DNA of 64,000 bases from Clostridiaceae bacterium (GTDB taxonomy: Bacteria > Bacillota > Clostridia > Oscillospirales > Acutalibacteraceae), in NCBI GenBank assembly GCA_016285645.1, contig JAEERC010000064.1:1-64000 (forward strand), in the 5' to 3' direction. Of the stretch, positions 1-7,783 are shown in pieces (positions within the stretch are counted from its first letter, which is position 1; the number at the start of each line of letters is the position of its first letter). The notes below the pieces were generated by a model. It was not told where the DNA came from, made no database searches, and worked only from the letters and a program-made list of their open reading frames with translations. A program made the translations under genes and the position numbers.

Positions 1-502
1 CGTCGTGGCCTCCTCCTCTGGGGGAGGTGGCACGGCGTAAGCCGTGACGGAAGGAGTCCGTATGAATTTAAAATATAACGGAAGCCTGAATGAGAAAGCA
101 AAGGATCTCCGTAAAAACGCGACTCCGTGGGAAAACAAACTTTGGTATGAGTATCTGAACACCTGTGTACCACGGTTTCAGAGACAGAAGGCAATCGGTA
201 ATTACATAGTTGATTTTTATTGCGGCAAAGCAAAACTCGCCGTTGAACTTGACGGCGGCGGGCATTATGAAAAAGACAAACAGGCAAAAGATGAGTTAAG
301 AACGAAGCAACTTAACAGTCAGGGAATAACCGTAATCCGGTTTTCAAATTTTGAGGTTGACACAAATTTTTATGAAGTCTGCTCGGCAATTGACAATGCG
401 GTAAAAAGCAGGACCGGAAATGACAAATGATTTTGCGCGGACTCCTTCCGTCTTGCTCACTTCGTTCGCAATCCACCTCCCCCATAGGAGGAGGCCACGA
501 CG
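1..502. mobile_element. Compound inverted-repeat unit carrying a DUF559 nuclease gene
   Basis: Seen in the sequence: bases 1-30 pair with 473-502 as an almost perfect inverted repeat (first 17 bases exact, cgtcgtggcctcctcct). Bases 46-60 pair exactly with 438-452 as a second, inner inverted repeat (gacggaaggagtccg). Between outer and inner repeats each arm holds a different small self-complementary hairpin: cacggc-gtaa-gccgtg on the left, ttgctcacttcgttcgcaa on the right. The only gene inside is the DUF559 nuclease, and its ribosome binding site lies in the inner left repeat. The unit begins at the window edge, so its true left limit is unknown. A related arm fragment lies near 31.76 kb. No transposase is present. 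That the whole is a mobile unit is inference. Confidence 0.6.
62..430 (+). CDS. DUF559 domain endonuclease-like protein
   Basis: A 122-residue protein of the DUF559 / very-short-patch-repair-like restriction endonuclease fold group. The family signature is visible: an N-terminal LRKNATPWENKLW segment, a basic FQRQKAIGNYIVDFYC strand, then LAVELDGGGHYE, in which the Asp of VDF and the Glu of VELDG are the likely metal-binding residues, and a C-terminal TVIRFSNFEV strand. The ATG at 62 is preferred over the GTG at 44 because aaggag sits 5 bases upstream of it. DUF559 proteins are presumed DNA nucleases of unknown role. This copy stands alone, enclosed by inverted repeats, upstream of a pilus locus to which it has no obvious functional link. 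Confidence 0.85.
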   Translation: MNLKYNGSLNEKAKDLRKNATPWENKLWYEYLNTCVPRFQRQKAIGNYIVDFYCGKAKLAVELDGGGHYEKDKQAKDELRTKQLNSQGITVIRFSNFEVDTNFYEVCSAIDNAVKSRTGNDK

Positions 503-552
503 GACGGAAGATTGTTCTTAAACAAGTACTGATATCGATGTTTATACTCGAC

Positions 553-588
553 AATTACTCATTACTCATTTCTCATTACTAATTAATT
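553..588. repeat. Short AT-rich intergenic repeat (ctcattactcattt type)
   Basis: The run attactcattactcatttc followed by tcattactaattaatta is a degenerate internal repeat of 'ctcattn'. Variants occur at about 1382-1414 and, on the opposite strand, at 31626-31655. All three copies sit next to palindromic repeats, so it appears to belong to a family of dispersed intergenic sequences. No function is evident. Confidence 0.5.
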
Positions 589-641
589 ATTGCCTTCCGG
601 CTTTAATAAATATTGAAAATAATATGAGGGGGTTTTCCATT

Positions 642-1136
642 ATGCAAAAGATTCTCGCAAAACTGAATTCCTTAAAAAAGAACAGCAAAGGTTTTTCACT
701 CGTTGAGCTCATAATCGTCATAGCGATTATGGTTGCCCTTGTGGCAATGCTCGCCCCGCAGTTTGTAAAGTATGTTGCGAAATCACGCGACGCGGTTATC
801 ACCAGAGCTGCTGAGGACGTTCTTTCGGTTGCCAAATCGGAATATGCGCTCGGTCACCTTGTTGTTACCGGTTCATCCTCGGGTGAAATCCGTGTTCAGA
901 CCGATTCCAGAGGCAAACTGATAGTCAGAACAACCAATCTTGATTATGATGACGGAGAAGGTCACGGCAACACATTTGAAGACATGTGCGGCCTTGACGA
1001 AAACCAGGTTTCCAAGTCTGAAAAAGCTTATATAATAAGGATTGAAGCAGGCAATTTCACCTCAGGTGAAACTCAAGCTGTTTTCAGTGAAGAGGTTACC
1101 GACGGCGGTCACAGCGACCTTCCCGGCAATCCGTAA
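642..1136 (+). CDS. Type IV pilin-like protein (major pilin paralog 1)
   Basis: A 164-residue prepilin. It carries a short basic leader ending in KNSKG, the class III cleavage point G|F, the essential Glu at mature position 5 (FSLVELIIVIAIMVALVAML) and the long hydrophobic N-terminal helix that packs in the pilus core. The C-terminal domain is small and has two cysteines about 80 residues after the helix region. The start at 642 is chosen over 624 because gaggggg lies 9 bases upstream of 642 and overlaps the 624 ATG. Its first 40 mature residues match the next pilin (1490-1966) almost exactly while the DNA differs at synonymous sites, so they are old tandem paralogs. Processing is presumably by the peptidase at 2201. 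Confidence 0.9.
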   Translation: MQKILAKLNSLKKNSKGFSLVELIIVIAIMVALVAMLAPQFVKYVAKSRDAVITRAAEDVLSVAKSEYALGHLVVTGSSSGEIRVQTDSRGKLIVRTTNLDYDDGEGHGNTFEDMCGLDENQVSKSEKAYIIRIEAGNFTSGETQAVFSEEVTDGGHSDLPGNP

Positions 1137-1489
1137 TTATAATTACGGCAGTTCCTTTCCACCCGCAAACCCGTAGGGGCGGCAACCTGCCGCCCGCAAA
1201 AACATAAATGTCATTGCGAGGCAGTGCGCACACTGCCGCGGCAATCTCAAAAGGTAAATTCTCAAACGGGAGAATCCCGCGGCCGGCGAAACGCCTCCCT
1301 CGGAATGACAGCAAAAACACAGCAGTGAGAAAAACGGCAATCCGGGCGCGGAACAGGATAATAAACCGGCGAAGCCCCTTAATTGCTCATTGCTCACTTC
1401 TCATTGCTCATTAAATCGGATACACCCTTCCGCAACTAAGGGGGGAGCGGAGGGTTATCATAAAAAAATTTTATATGGAGGAAATCACA
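1137..1489. repeat. Repeat-filled spacer between the two pilin genes
   Basis: No gene is supported in these 350 bases. They hold three dispersed repeat types: a GC-rich palindrome around 1171-1200 (gtaggggcggcaacc ... gccgcccgcaa), one copy of the ~100-bp TGTCATTGCGAG...CTCGGAATGACA palindrome (1209-1310), and an AT-rich 'ctcattgctcac' repeat (about 1382-1414). The last 30 bases carry the ggagga ribosome binding site of the next pilin. The small ORFs in the track here are translations of repeats. Confidence 0.7.
1209..1310. repeat. ~100-bp palindromic repeat, copy A
   Basis: Begins TGTCATTGCGAG and ends CTCGGAATGACA; the ends are imperfect inverted repeats, with a second inner pairing of CCGCGGCAATCTC against GAGAATCCCGCGG. 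Four more copies are at 7104, 7229, 7359 and 7784. Repeats with a TCATTGCGAG core are known to be scattered in many bacterial genomes; there is no transposase here. Confidence 0.8.
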
Positions 1490-1966
1490 ATGTTATTCAT
1501 GAAAATGGCAAAAGCCCGCGAAGCTCGCAAAGATAACAAAGGTTTCTCACTTGTTGAGCTTATCATCGTTATCGCCATCATGGTTGCTCTTGTAGCAATG
1601 CTCGCACCTCAGTTCGTTAAATACGTTCAGAAGTCCCGCGACGCTGTTGTTTCATCAGCAGCAGAAGATGTTCTCGCAACAGCCAAATCCGAATTCGCGC
1701 TTACCCACCTGACATTCTCAGGCACTGGTGATGGTGTTATCACTATCAGCGTAGTTGACAAGCACCTCAATGTTGCTCTTACTTCAGGTCTTAATTTTGA
1801 CTCCTCGTCAACAACTGGCGCAGGTTGCACATTTGCTGAGCAGTGCGGTATTGACACTCAGAAGACCACACAGTCAACTCTCAAGTATGTCATCAACATC
1901 AAGAACAATGCGGGTTCACCCACATTCGAGATGGCTCTTGACAGCAGCGCAAGCACAGGTGGTTAA
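1490..1966 (+). CDS. Type IV pilin-like protein (probable major pilin, paralog 2)
   Basis: A 158-residue prepilin with leader MLFMKMAKAREARKDNKG, cleavage before FSLVELIIVIAIMVALVAML, Glu5, and the same helix extension (APQFVKYVQKSRDAV) as paralog 1. The globular part has one Cys pair (GCTFAEQCG). The start at 1490 follows ggagga by 7 bases; the ORF-track start at 1475 lies on the ribosome binding site. Codons are unlike its neighbours: gct, ctt, gca, atc and aag dominate, as in strongly expressed genes, whereas paralog 1 uses a plainer mix. I infer that this is the abundant subunit and paralog 1 a variant or minor form. A stem-loop region follows the stop. Confidence 0.9.
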   Translation: MLFMKMAKAREARKDNKGFSLVELIIVIAIMVALVAMLAPQFVKYVQKSRDAVVSSAAEDVLATAKSEFALTHLTFSGTGDGVITISVVDKHLNVALTSGLNFDSSSTTGAGCTFAEQCGIDTQKTTQSTLKYVINIKNNAGSPTFEMALDSSASTGG

Positions 1967-2008
1967 TTTAACCATTAACATTTTTCTCTATTAAATCCAA
2001 TTAATCCC

Positions 2009-2084
2009 GAAAGGCGCGTGCCTTTCACAATTGATTGATCTAGATTAATATTTTTCGCCCCAACACACCCCCTTTGTTGGGGCG
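2009..2084 (+). other. Two stem-loops after the pilin gene
   Basis: GAAAGGC...GCCTTTC (2009-2026) and a 10-bp stem CGCCCCAACA...TGTTGGGGCG (2056-2065/2075-2084). Neither has a downstream T run, so they are not classical terminators. They could protect or process the 3' end of an abundant pilin mRNA; that role is inferred. Confidence 0.5.
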
Positions 2085-2100
2085 AGGATTAATCAATTAA

Positions 2101-2177
2101 TTCCGGATTCCAAATTCCGAATTCCAACGCAAAAACATTACCCCATCGCAGCGGCGACAACCTGTCGCCCGCAAAAG
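2101..2177. repeat. Dispersed intergenic repeat fragments
   Basis: Contains 'attccaaattccgaattcc' and a GC palindrome (gcggcgacaacctgtcgcccgc) with the same layout as the ones at about 1171 and 31918 (gcgg...ccgcccgcaa). No coding potential. Confidence 0.5.
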
Positions 2178-2200
2178 CAATCTCAAAGGAGAAAACGCCT

Positions 2201-2989
2201 TTGAAACAAGCACTTGACCTCATAATGGAAACGGCTCCATGGCTCGTTTACATAATAACTTTTCTTTTCGGCGTGGCGGTCGGCAGCTTTCTGAATGTCT
2301 GCATCTACCGTATTCCGAAACACGAATCCATCGTAACCGTGCCGTCGCACTGTATGAGTTGCGGCAAAAAACTGCACTGGTATGAACTTATTCCCCTTTT
2401 CAGCTGGCTTGCCCTCAGGGGTAAATGCCACGGCTGCAAAGCGAAAATCTCGGCGCAATATCCCGTAATCGAGGCGGCAAACGGTCTTCTGTGCGTGCTG
2501 ACCCTGTTTGTCAAGGGGCTGTCGGTCGATATGGTTCTCACGGCGGCGCTCGGCTCGGTTTTACTGGTTATTTCAATAATTGACGCGCGCACAAAAGAAA
2601 TTCCCTTCCCGCTTGTAATCGCGGTCGGAGTTCTCGGAGCGATAAGGCTGGTTTTTTACCACGAACACTGGCTGAATTCCATTCTCGGCGCGGTTGTAAT
2701 GGGCGCGCTGTTCCTCATAATCATCGTTGTCACGGGCGGGAAAGCCCTCGGCGGCGGCGATTTCAAACTTGTTATAGCGGCAGGGCTATTTGTCGGGCTT
2801 AAAAACTGCGTTATCGCGCTTTTCCTCGCGAGTTTTTTCGGCTCGGTAATCCACCTGACCCTTATGAAGGTAAAAAAGATGGGGCGCGAACTCGCCTTCG
2901 GTCCCTACCTCTCGTTCGGATTTTTCACTGTTGCCCTCTGGGGCGATAAACTGTTCGATTTCTACCTTAATATAATAGGTATTAAATAA
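2201..2989 (+). CDS. Prepilin peptidase (A24 family, PilD/ComC type)
   Basis: A 262-residue polytopic membrane aspartyl protease that cleaves and usually N-methylates prepilins. It has the N-terminal domain motif GSFLNVCIYRIPK, two CxxC zinc pairs (CMSCGKK and CHGCKAK), the first catalytic Asp region (IIDARTKEIPFPL) and the second, GGGDFKL. Membrane helices alternate through the whole length. The start is a TTG at 2201 with aaggag 9 bases upstream; an ATG at 2225 is possible but has no comparable site. It sits between the major pilins and pilM, so it is likely the processing enzyme for all six prepilins in this locus. Confidence 0.95.
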   Translation: MKQALDLIMETAPWLVYIITFLFGVAVGSFLNVCIYRIPKHESIVTVPSHCMSCGKKLHWYELIPLFSWLALRGKCHGCKAKISAQYPVIEAANGLLCVLTLFVKGLSVDMVLTAALGSVLLVISIIDARTKEIPFPLVIAVGVLGAIRLVFYHEHWLNSILGAVVMGALFLIIIVVTGGKALGGGDFKLVIAAGLFVGLKNCVIALFLASFFGSVIHLTLMKVKKMGRELAFGPYLSFGFFTVALWGDKLFDFYLNIIGIK

Positions 2990-3068
2990 AGAAAACTATT
3001 AAGGTTATATAATACCTTTTTATATAAATATATCAGCGAACAAATAACTGGAAAAGGAATGATTAATT

Positions 3069-4664
3069 ATGGCGGCTAAGTTGTTAAACATCGAATGCGG
3101 AAAGCGTATATGTAAAGTTGCGGTTTCCGAAAAGAAAGGCAAAGCATATTCAATCAGCGATTGCTTTATGTTTGCCACACCCGAAGGCGCTGTAGTTGAC
3201 GGTCAGATCGTCAACCCGGTGGAACTCGGCGAAAAGCTCAAGCAGGAACTGAGCATGCACGTCATCACCTCGGGCAGCGTGATTTTCTCGGTAACATCAA
3301 CAAAGATTGCGACCCGTGAAGTCACCCTTCCGATTACGAAGGACGAGCAGTTCAAGAACGTCATCCGCACAAATATTTCGGACTATTTCCCGATTGACAC
3401 GTCCAAATATATTGTTGACACGATGATTCTTGAGAAATCCAAGAAGGAGACTCGCGCTCTCGTAGTAGCGATGCCCATGGCAATGAGCGACAGCTACACG
3501 ACTCTTGCCGACGCGGCGGGGCTCACTGTTGACTCAATCGACTTCAGCGGCAACTCACAGTTCCAGGTTCTCAAAGGATTCCAGGGCGACGGCGTCAATA
3601 TGTATATCTCAATTGACCCGGACTCCGCTTCCGTAATCTTTATGGAAAACGGCAGAATGCTTATGCAGCGCGCCCTTTCCGTAGGCGGCGACGAAATGAT
3701 CTGCCGCTATATGGCAACTCAGGAAATGATGGATGAGGACTATATCAAAGCCCTTCAGGAACTCAGCGTTTCCAAGGAGAATCCCGTTGCCATAGCGGAC
3801 ACGGAAGAATTCGGCGACTGCCTTTCAAGGCTTGTTACCGGCCTTTCGAGAAGCGTTGACTACCTGCATTCAAGCAGTGAGGAGAACGCCGAAAAGACTA
3901 TTGACAGAGTAGTTCTTATGGGCAGCTGCTGCCACCTTGCCGGCCTCAAGGAGCTTGTTGCGGATTCAATCGCCTCCTCAACCTACTGGCTTGAGGAAGT
4001 TCCCGAAATGCAGGGCCTTGCAAACAGCATCGAATCCATTTCGGTTTATATCAACTCGCTCGGCGCGCGTGTCGCTCCGCTCAACTTCCTTACCGATGAA
4101 TACCTCAAGAGAACCGGCAGAGCCGGCGGCAAGAAAAAGAGCAGTGCCGCTTCGCATTACGGTGTGCTTGTGTTTGTTGCGGGTCTGGTTATCGCGGGCG
4201 TTCTGTTCGGCATCAGCTATATGCAGAACAGAAGTCTCAACAACAACCTTACCGACATTGAAAAGAAAATCAACCGTCTTGAGTACGCTCAGGATACATA
4301 TAATTCCTACCTCGCCTATCAGAAGGGCGACAAAGAGCTGCAGGCATATGTTGACGGCAGCTTAAACAACAACGAAGGCCTTTACGCCTTCTTCACCGAG
4401 ATTGAAAGAAAGATGCCCACCGCCATCACAATGCTTTCGGCGGACTGCACAACAACGGGTGTTACAATGTCGGTTGAAGTTCCCACCTTTGATGAGGCGG
4501 AAGTTGTTATTTCCCAGTTCCGTTCGTTTGAATCAATAGATAACATCGTTGTCAGCTCAATATCCAAAACTGTTGACGACGCGGGTCTTGAAACTGTCGG
4601 CTTCTCAATTACCTGCACTTATGTAGTGCCCGAGGTTGAAGAGCAGGCAGCTGCGGAAGAATAA
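3069..4664 (+). CDS. PilM-PilN fusion, type IV pilus inner-membrane assembly protein
   Basis: A 531-residue protein. Residues 1 to about 345 have the actin-like ATPase fold of PilM (N-terminal LLNIECGKRICKVAV strand, a phosphate-loop-like stretch near NMYISIDPDSASVIFMENG, and VVLMGSCCHLAGLKELV near the end). A single transmembrane helix follows at about 366-384, then a coiled segment (NRSLNNNLTDIEKKINRLEYAQ) and a PilN-type ferredoxin-like domain. In most systems PilM (cytoplasmic) and PilN (membrane) are separate, so this is a fusion placing the ATPase-like domain directly before the PilN helix. pilO follows after 18 bases. No pilB, pilC or pilT lies in the window; they may be upstream of it. 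Confidence 0.85.
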   Translation: MAAKLLNIECGKRICKVAVSEKKGKAYSISDCFMFATPEGAVVDGQIVNPVELGEKLKQELSMHVITSGSVIFSVTSTKIATREVTLPITKDEQFKNVIRTNISDYFPIDTSKYIVDTMILEKSKKETRALVVAMPMAMSDSYTTLADAAGLTVDSIDFSGNSQFQVLKGFQGDGVNMYISIDPDSASVIFMENGRMLMQRALSVGGDEMICRYMATQEMMDEDYIKALQELSVSKENPVAIADTEEFGDCLSRLVTGLSRSVDYLHSSSEENAEKTIDRVVLMGSCCHLAGLKELVADSIASSTYWLEEVPEMQGLANSIESISVYINSLGARVAPLNFLTDEYLKRTGRAGGKKKSSAASHYGVLVFVAGLVIAGVLFGISYMQNRSLNNNLTDIEKKINRLEYAQDTYNSYLAYQKGDKELQAYVDGSLNNNEGLYAFFTEIERKMPTAITMLSADCTTTGVTMSVEVPTFDEAEVVISQFRSFESIDNIVVSSISKTVDDAGLETVGFSITCTYVVPEVEEQAAAEE

Positions 4665-4682
4665 TAAAGGAGGTGTGCAGAA

Positions 4683-5507
4683 ATGGCAAAACAGGGTTCA
4701 AAGAAAAAACTTACATGGCGTGAGTATAACCTTATTCTCACGGTTTTAGGCATAGCGCTTGTTCTCGCCGCTTATTTCCTCGGCTATCAGAAATATTCCG
4801 AGCAGAACACCGCCCTTGAGACGGAAATCGGCACCCGCTCCTCATATCTCAATGAGCTGCAGGACTGCTTCAACAACGAGCCCACTTACAAAAAGGGCAT
4901 AGCGGAAGCAAAGGATAATATTCAGAAGAATATTGACAAGCTCCCCACCAAAGTCATCTATGATGAAGACTTCCTTCATTATCTCAGAGAGGCAAACAAA
5001 GCCGTCGGCGCAGACCTCCAGACGGTTGACTTCCAGTCCAGCGCGGTAGTAGCGGAATTCTCCTGCTTCGTTGACGGGCAGAACAAGAACATCAAGGGTT
5101 ACCGCACCGGCACAACCTCGGCGGGCACTCTCACCTACGCGCAGTTAAAAGAATATCTCAGATATGTTTATGAGAAAACCAGCCACACCACCTTTGTTGA
5201 TTCCATTTCCATCGTTTACGACCCCGAGGTGGCAAAGCTCAACTCAACAGTTTCCCTTTCCAAGTATTATGTAGATTACGAAGGCGCTGAATACAAGCCC
5301 GAGCAGAGACCCAATGTGGGTATCGGCACGAGAGATCCGTTCGGCACGGGCAGCACACCCGCACCCGCGGCTTCAACAACCGCTCCCGCCGCCTCCACAA
5401 CGGCTCCTGCCGCTTCAACAACCGCTCCCGCTTCAACCGCGGCTCCTGCCGCTTCAACAACCGCTCCCGCTTCAACCGCGGCTCCTTCATCCACGCAGGC
5501 AGCTTAA
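4683..5507 (+). CDS. PilO-like pilus assembly protein
   Basis: A 274-residue protein. It has a short basic cytoplasmic tail, one transmembrane helix at about 17-37 (NLILTVLGIALVLAAYFLGY), a coiled coil, then a PilO-type periplasmic/extracytoplasmic ferredoxin-like domain to about 205. The last ~45 residues are a low-complexity tail of AST/TAP repeats (APAASTT, APASTA) not usual for PilO and probably a flexible, exposed linker. It is preceded by aaaggaggtg and sits 18 bases after the PilMN fusion, matching the canonical pilM-N-O order. The repeat tail is encoded by tandem 15-27 base units and could vary in length by slippage. Confidence 0.8.
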   Translation: MAKQGSKKKLTWREYNLILTVLGIALVLAAYFLGYQKYSEQNTALETEIGTRSSYLNELQDCFNNEPTYKKGIAEAKDNIQKNIDKLPTKVIYDEDFLHYLREANKAVGADLQTVDFQSSAVVAEFSCFVDGQNKNIKGYRTGTTSAGTLTYAQLKEYLRYVYEKTSHTTFVDSISIVYDPEVAKLNSTVSLSKYYVDYEGAEYKPEQRPNVGIGTRDPFGTGSTPAPAASTTAPAASTTAPAASTTAPASTAAPAASTTAPASTAAPSSTQAA

Positions 5508-5533
5508 ATCAACTGTTACAGGGGGAAAGCGCA

Positions 5534-7093
5534 ATGTTTAAAAAATTTCACAGCGGCAACAAGGGCTTTTCCCTTGTTGAACTGCTTGTGGCTATAGTTA
5601 TACTCGGCATTGCATCAAGCGCGGTTATTCACGCTTTTGTAACCGCTTCAAGAATCACCTCACAGGCGAAGGCCTTCGGCGAAGCGACCGGCGCCGCCGA
5701 CAATATCGCCGAGGCGGTTGACGCCTTCAGCAAGGACGGTTTCCTTTCGGGCGCGTTTGCCGATATGCTCGGCGTGTCTGTTGAAGAGGAATCCAACCAG
5801 GTGTTCAAGCAGGATGACTCCACGCTCGCAATCAAAAACTTAACCTCGGGTAACGCCGAATATGACGCGGTTGTCACCTATTCCGAGGGTGACCCCGATG
5901 CAGACCCGAATAATGAACTGGAAGCTGATGATTACGGTATTTATGAGATAAACAACTACGAGCTTGCTCAATATACCGCTATGGACGGCTCCTTCACCCA
6001 GTCTTATGTTGACGGTCAGAATCCCGATTATCTTTCCGATGTCGCTTTCTGGGACGAGGCGCTGAGCAACCACGCCTCTCAGATTCAGGATGACGGCACA
6101 CCCAAATATAAAGCCAAAAACCGCCTTATAAGCGTAAATGTCTATACCGATTCCACTGGTAAAATATATATGGATGTAGTCTATAACTATACCTACACCT
6201 ATTTTTACAAAGAATATGTCAATTCAATTGAAACCGGAAATGTTTTAACCGGCACTTATGTCTATACCTGGCAGAGCGCGGTCACCTTCAACCAGGGCGA
6301 TCCCTCCAAGTATGACCCGAGCGAGGGCAACGCGGAACCCACCGTATTCATAATGTATTATCCGGATTACGCCGCAAAATTATTTCCTGCGTATGAAAGA
6401 CGGCCTTACTATGAAATCGACGACGAAAGAACGAATATGACCGATTCATATTATGATCTCGCGGACTATTCCTATTCCGAAACCAACAAAATCAATTATA
6501 ACATTTCGTCTAATTACAGAGGCACGGACCTTATTGTAATCAACAACCTCGGCAATGTTCCCACCAAGTTCTTCATAGTCAAGCAGCGTATGGTTGATGA
6601 TGCTGGCATTCCCTGCTCAGATTCCGCAATCCAGATGGTTCCAAACCCTATAGCCAATGTCAATATGCCCGGCGAAGTCGCGGCTTCAAAGTCCTGTATT
6701 GTTGAAAGACTTACGGACACAGCCCTTTTAACCAACAAAAAAGCCAATATGGTTTATACCAACGCCGGTGTCAACCTTATTAACGATCAGACTTTTGCAA
6801 CGTTTAGGGGCTTTAAAATCGTAGGCGCGCAAGGTCCGGTGATTTCAGGTAATACAACTGCAAACGCTTATTTAAACAGTCAGGGTGAAGAGGATTATCT
6901 TAAAAACGACCTGGTTTCAACCGCCAAGGACCCAAGATATTTCAAAGTTACAATTGAAATTTATCCGGCAGGTTCGGTCGATACAGCCCAGGTTGCCGGC
7001 GGTCCCGAAAACCCGGATGAAGAGGTTCTTTATTCAATAAGCACCGTAGGTGCGTCACCGATTTATTCGTTCGTAGGTTCAAAACTTGAATAA
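5534..7093 (+). CDS. Large minor pilin-like protein (PilV/PilW-like N-terminus)
   Basis: A 519-residue prepilin: leader MFKKFHSGNKG, then FSLVELLVAIVILGIASSAV with Glu5, and a long globular region of about 480 residues, far larger than an ordinary minor pilin (150-250). The ribosome binding site is agggggaaa. Tyr-rich stretches (VDVVYNYTYTYFYKEY, YYPDYAAK) and an AT-rich codon patch at roughly 6110-6250 and 6340-6960 contrast with the GC-rich start of the gene. I see no recognisable adhesion domain. Position in the pilus locus suggests a tip or priming-complex subunit. Confidence 0.8.
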   Translation: MFKKFHSGNKGFSLVELLVAIVILGIASSAVIHAFVTASRITSQAKAFGEATGAADNIAEAVDAFSKDGFLSGAFADMLGVSVEEESNQVFKQDDSTLAIKNLTSGNAEYDAVVTYSEGDPDADPNNELEADDYGIYEINNYELAQYTAMDGSFTQSYVDGQNPDYLSDVAFWDEALSNHASQIQDDGTPKYKAKNRLISVNVYTDSTGKIYMDVVYNYTYTYFYKEYVNSIETGNVLTGTYVYTWQSAVTFNQGDPSKYDPSEGNAEPTVFIMYYPDYAAKLFPAYERRPYYEIDDERTNMTDSYYDLADYSYSETNKINYNISSNYRGTDLIVINNLGNVPTKFFIVKQRMVDDAGIPCSDSAIQMVPNPIANVNMPGEVAASKSCIVERLTDTALLTNKKANMVYTNAGVNLINDQTFATFRGFKIVGAQGPVISGNTTANAYLNSQGEEDYLKNDLVSTAKDPRYFKVTIEIYPAGSVDTAQVAGGPENPDEEVLYSISTVGASPIYSFVGSKLE

Positions 7094-7103
7094 AGCGCAG
7101 ATA

Positions 7104-7201
7104 TGTCATTGCGAGGAGCGAAGCTACGCGGCGATTTCGAAAAGCAAGCTCTAAAACAAGGAGATTCCCACGGTCGGCGAAACGCCTCCCTCGGAATGAC
7201 A
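7104..7201. repeat. ~100-bp palindromic repeat, copy B
   Basis: Same TGTCATTGCGAG...CTCGGAATGACA ends as copies A, C, D and E. It differs internally: its left arm reads gaggagcgaagctacgcgg, the variant of this repeat seen in many other genomes, while C-E read gaggcagtgcgcacactgcc. Confidence 0.8.
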
Positions 7202-7461
7202 GAACAGAAATCAGTAATCATATTTATATGTCATTGCGAGGCAGTGCGCACACTGCCGTGGCAATCTCAAAAGGTCAGAAGACAATTGTAGAGATTCCCG
7301 CGGTCAGCGAAACGCCTCCCTCGGAATGACAGAACAGAAATCAGTAATCTTATTTATATGTCATTGCGAGGCAGTGCGCACACTGCCGTGGCAATCTCAA
7401 AAGGTCAGAAGACAATTGTAGAGATTCCCGCGGTCAGCGAAACGTATTCCTCGGAATGACA
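7202..7461. repeat. Tandem duplication: palindromic repeat copies C and D
   Basis: Two 130-base units (7202-7331 and 7332-7461), each made of a ~27-base spacer (agaacagaaatcagtaatc...) and one 103-base palindrome (7229-7331 and 7359-7461). They are almost identical, including the spacer, so the pair arose by recent tandem duplication. Copy D differs where it reads aaacgtattcctcgg in place of aaacgcctccctcgg. Confidence 0.85.
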
Positions 7462-7471
7462 ATACAGAAAA

Positions 7472-7768
7472 ATGCAAAACAGTTATTATGTTTATATCCT
7501 TGCAAATGCAAACGGAACAGTTGTTTACACCGGAGTAACGAACGACCTTGTCAGAAGAGTTTATGAACACAAGTCGAATTTTGACAAAAAGAGTTTTACG
7601 GCAAGGTACAATGTTCATAATCTTGTTTATTATGAAGAAACATCCGATGCTTATGAAGCAATTACAAGGGAAAAACAAATAAAAAGTTGGAAAAGAAAAA
7701 AGAAAAATGAACTGATAAGCGAATTTAATCCGGAATGGAAAGATTTATACAGTTCTATTATTGATTAA
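7472..7768 (+). CDS. GIY-YIG nuclease superfamily protein (UPF0213-like)
   Basis: A 98-residue protein. It shows the family core: YYVYILANANGTVVYTGVTNDLVRRVYEH contains the YVYIL and YTGVTNDLxRRVxEH forms of the GIY-YIG motif with the catalytic Arg, followed by FTARYNVHNLVYYE and the late Glu/Lys region (EAITREKQIKSWKRKKK). The family is mostly solitary small nucleases of unknown substrate. The ATG lies only 10 bases after repeat copy D, with no good ribosome binding site (acagaaaa), and the gene ends 15 bases before copy E. Base composition is clearly more AT-rich than the pilus genes. It interrupts the pilus gene order and is best read as a passenger of the repeats. Confidence 0.9.
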   Translation: MQNSYYVYILANANGTVVYTGVTNDLVRRVYEHKSNFDKKSFTARYNVHNLVYYEETSDAYEAITREKQIKSWKRKKKNELISEFNPEWKDLYSSIID

Positions 7769-7783
7769 ATCATATTTTTTATA

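Noticed and set aside
2056-2084. Intrinsic terminator after the pilin
   Set aside because: Good stem but no T run on either side; listed as a stem-loop of unknown role.
7103-7291. Possible CRISPR or coding ORF in tandem repeats
   Set aside because: Repeat units are ~100-bp palindromes with 27-bp near-identical spacers, not short repeats with unique spacers; no cas genes.
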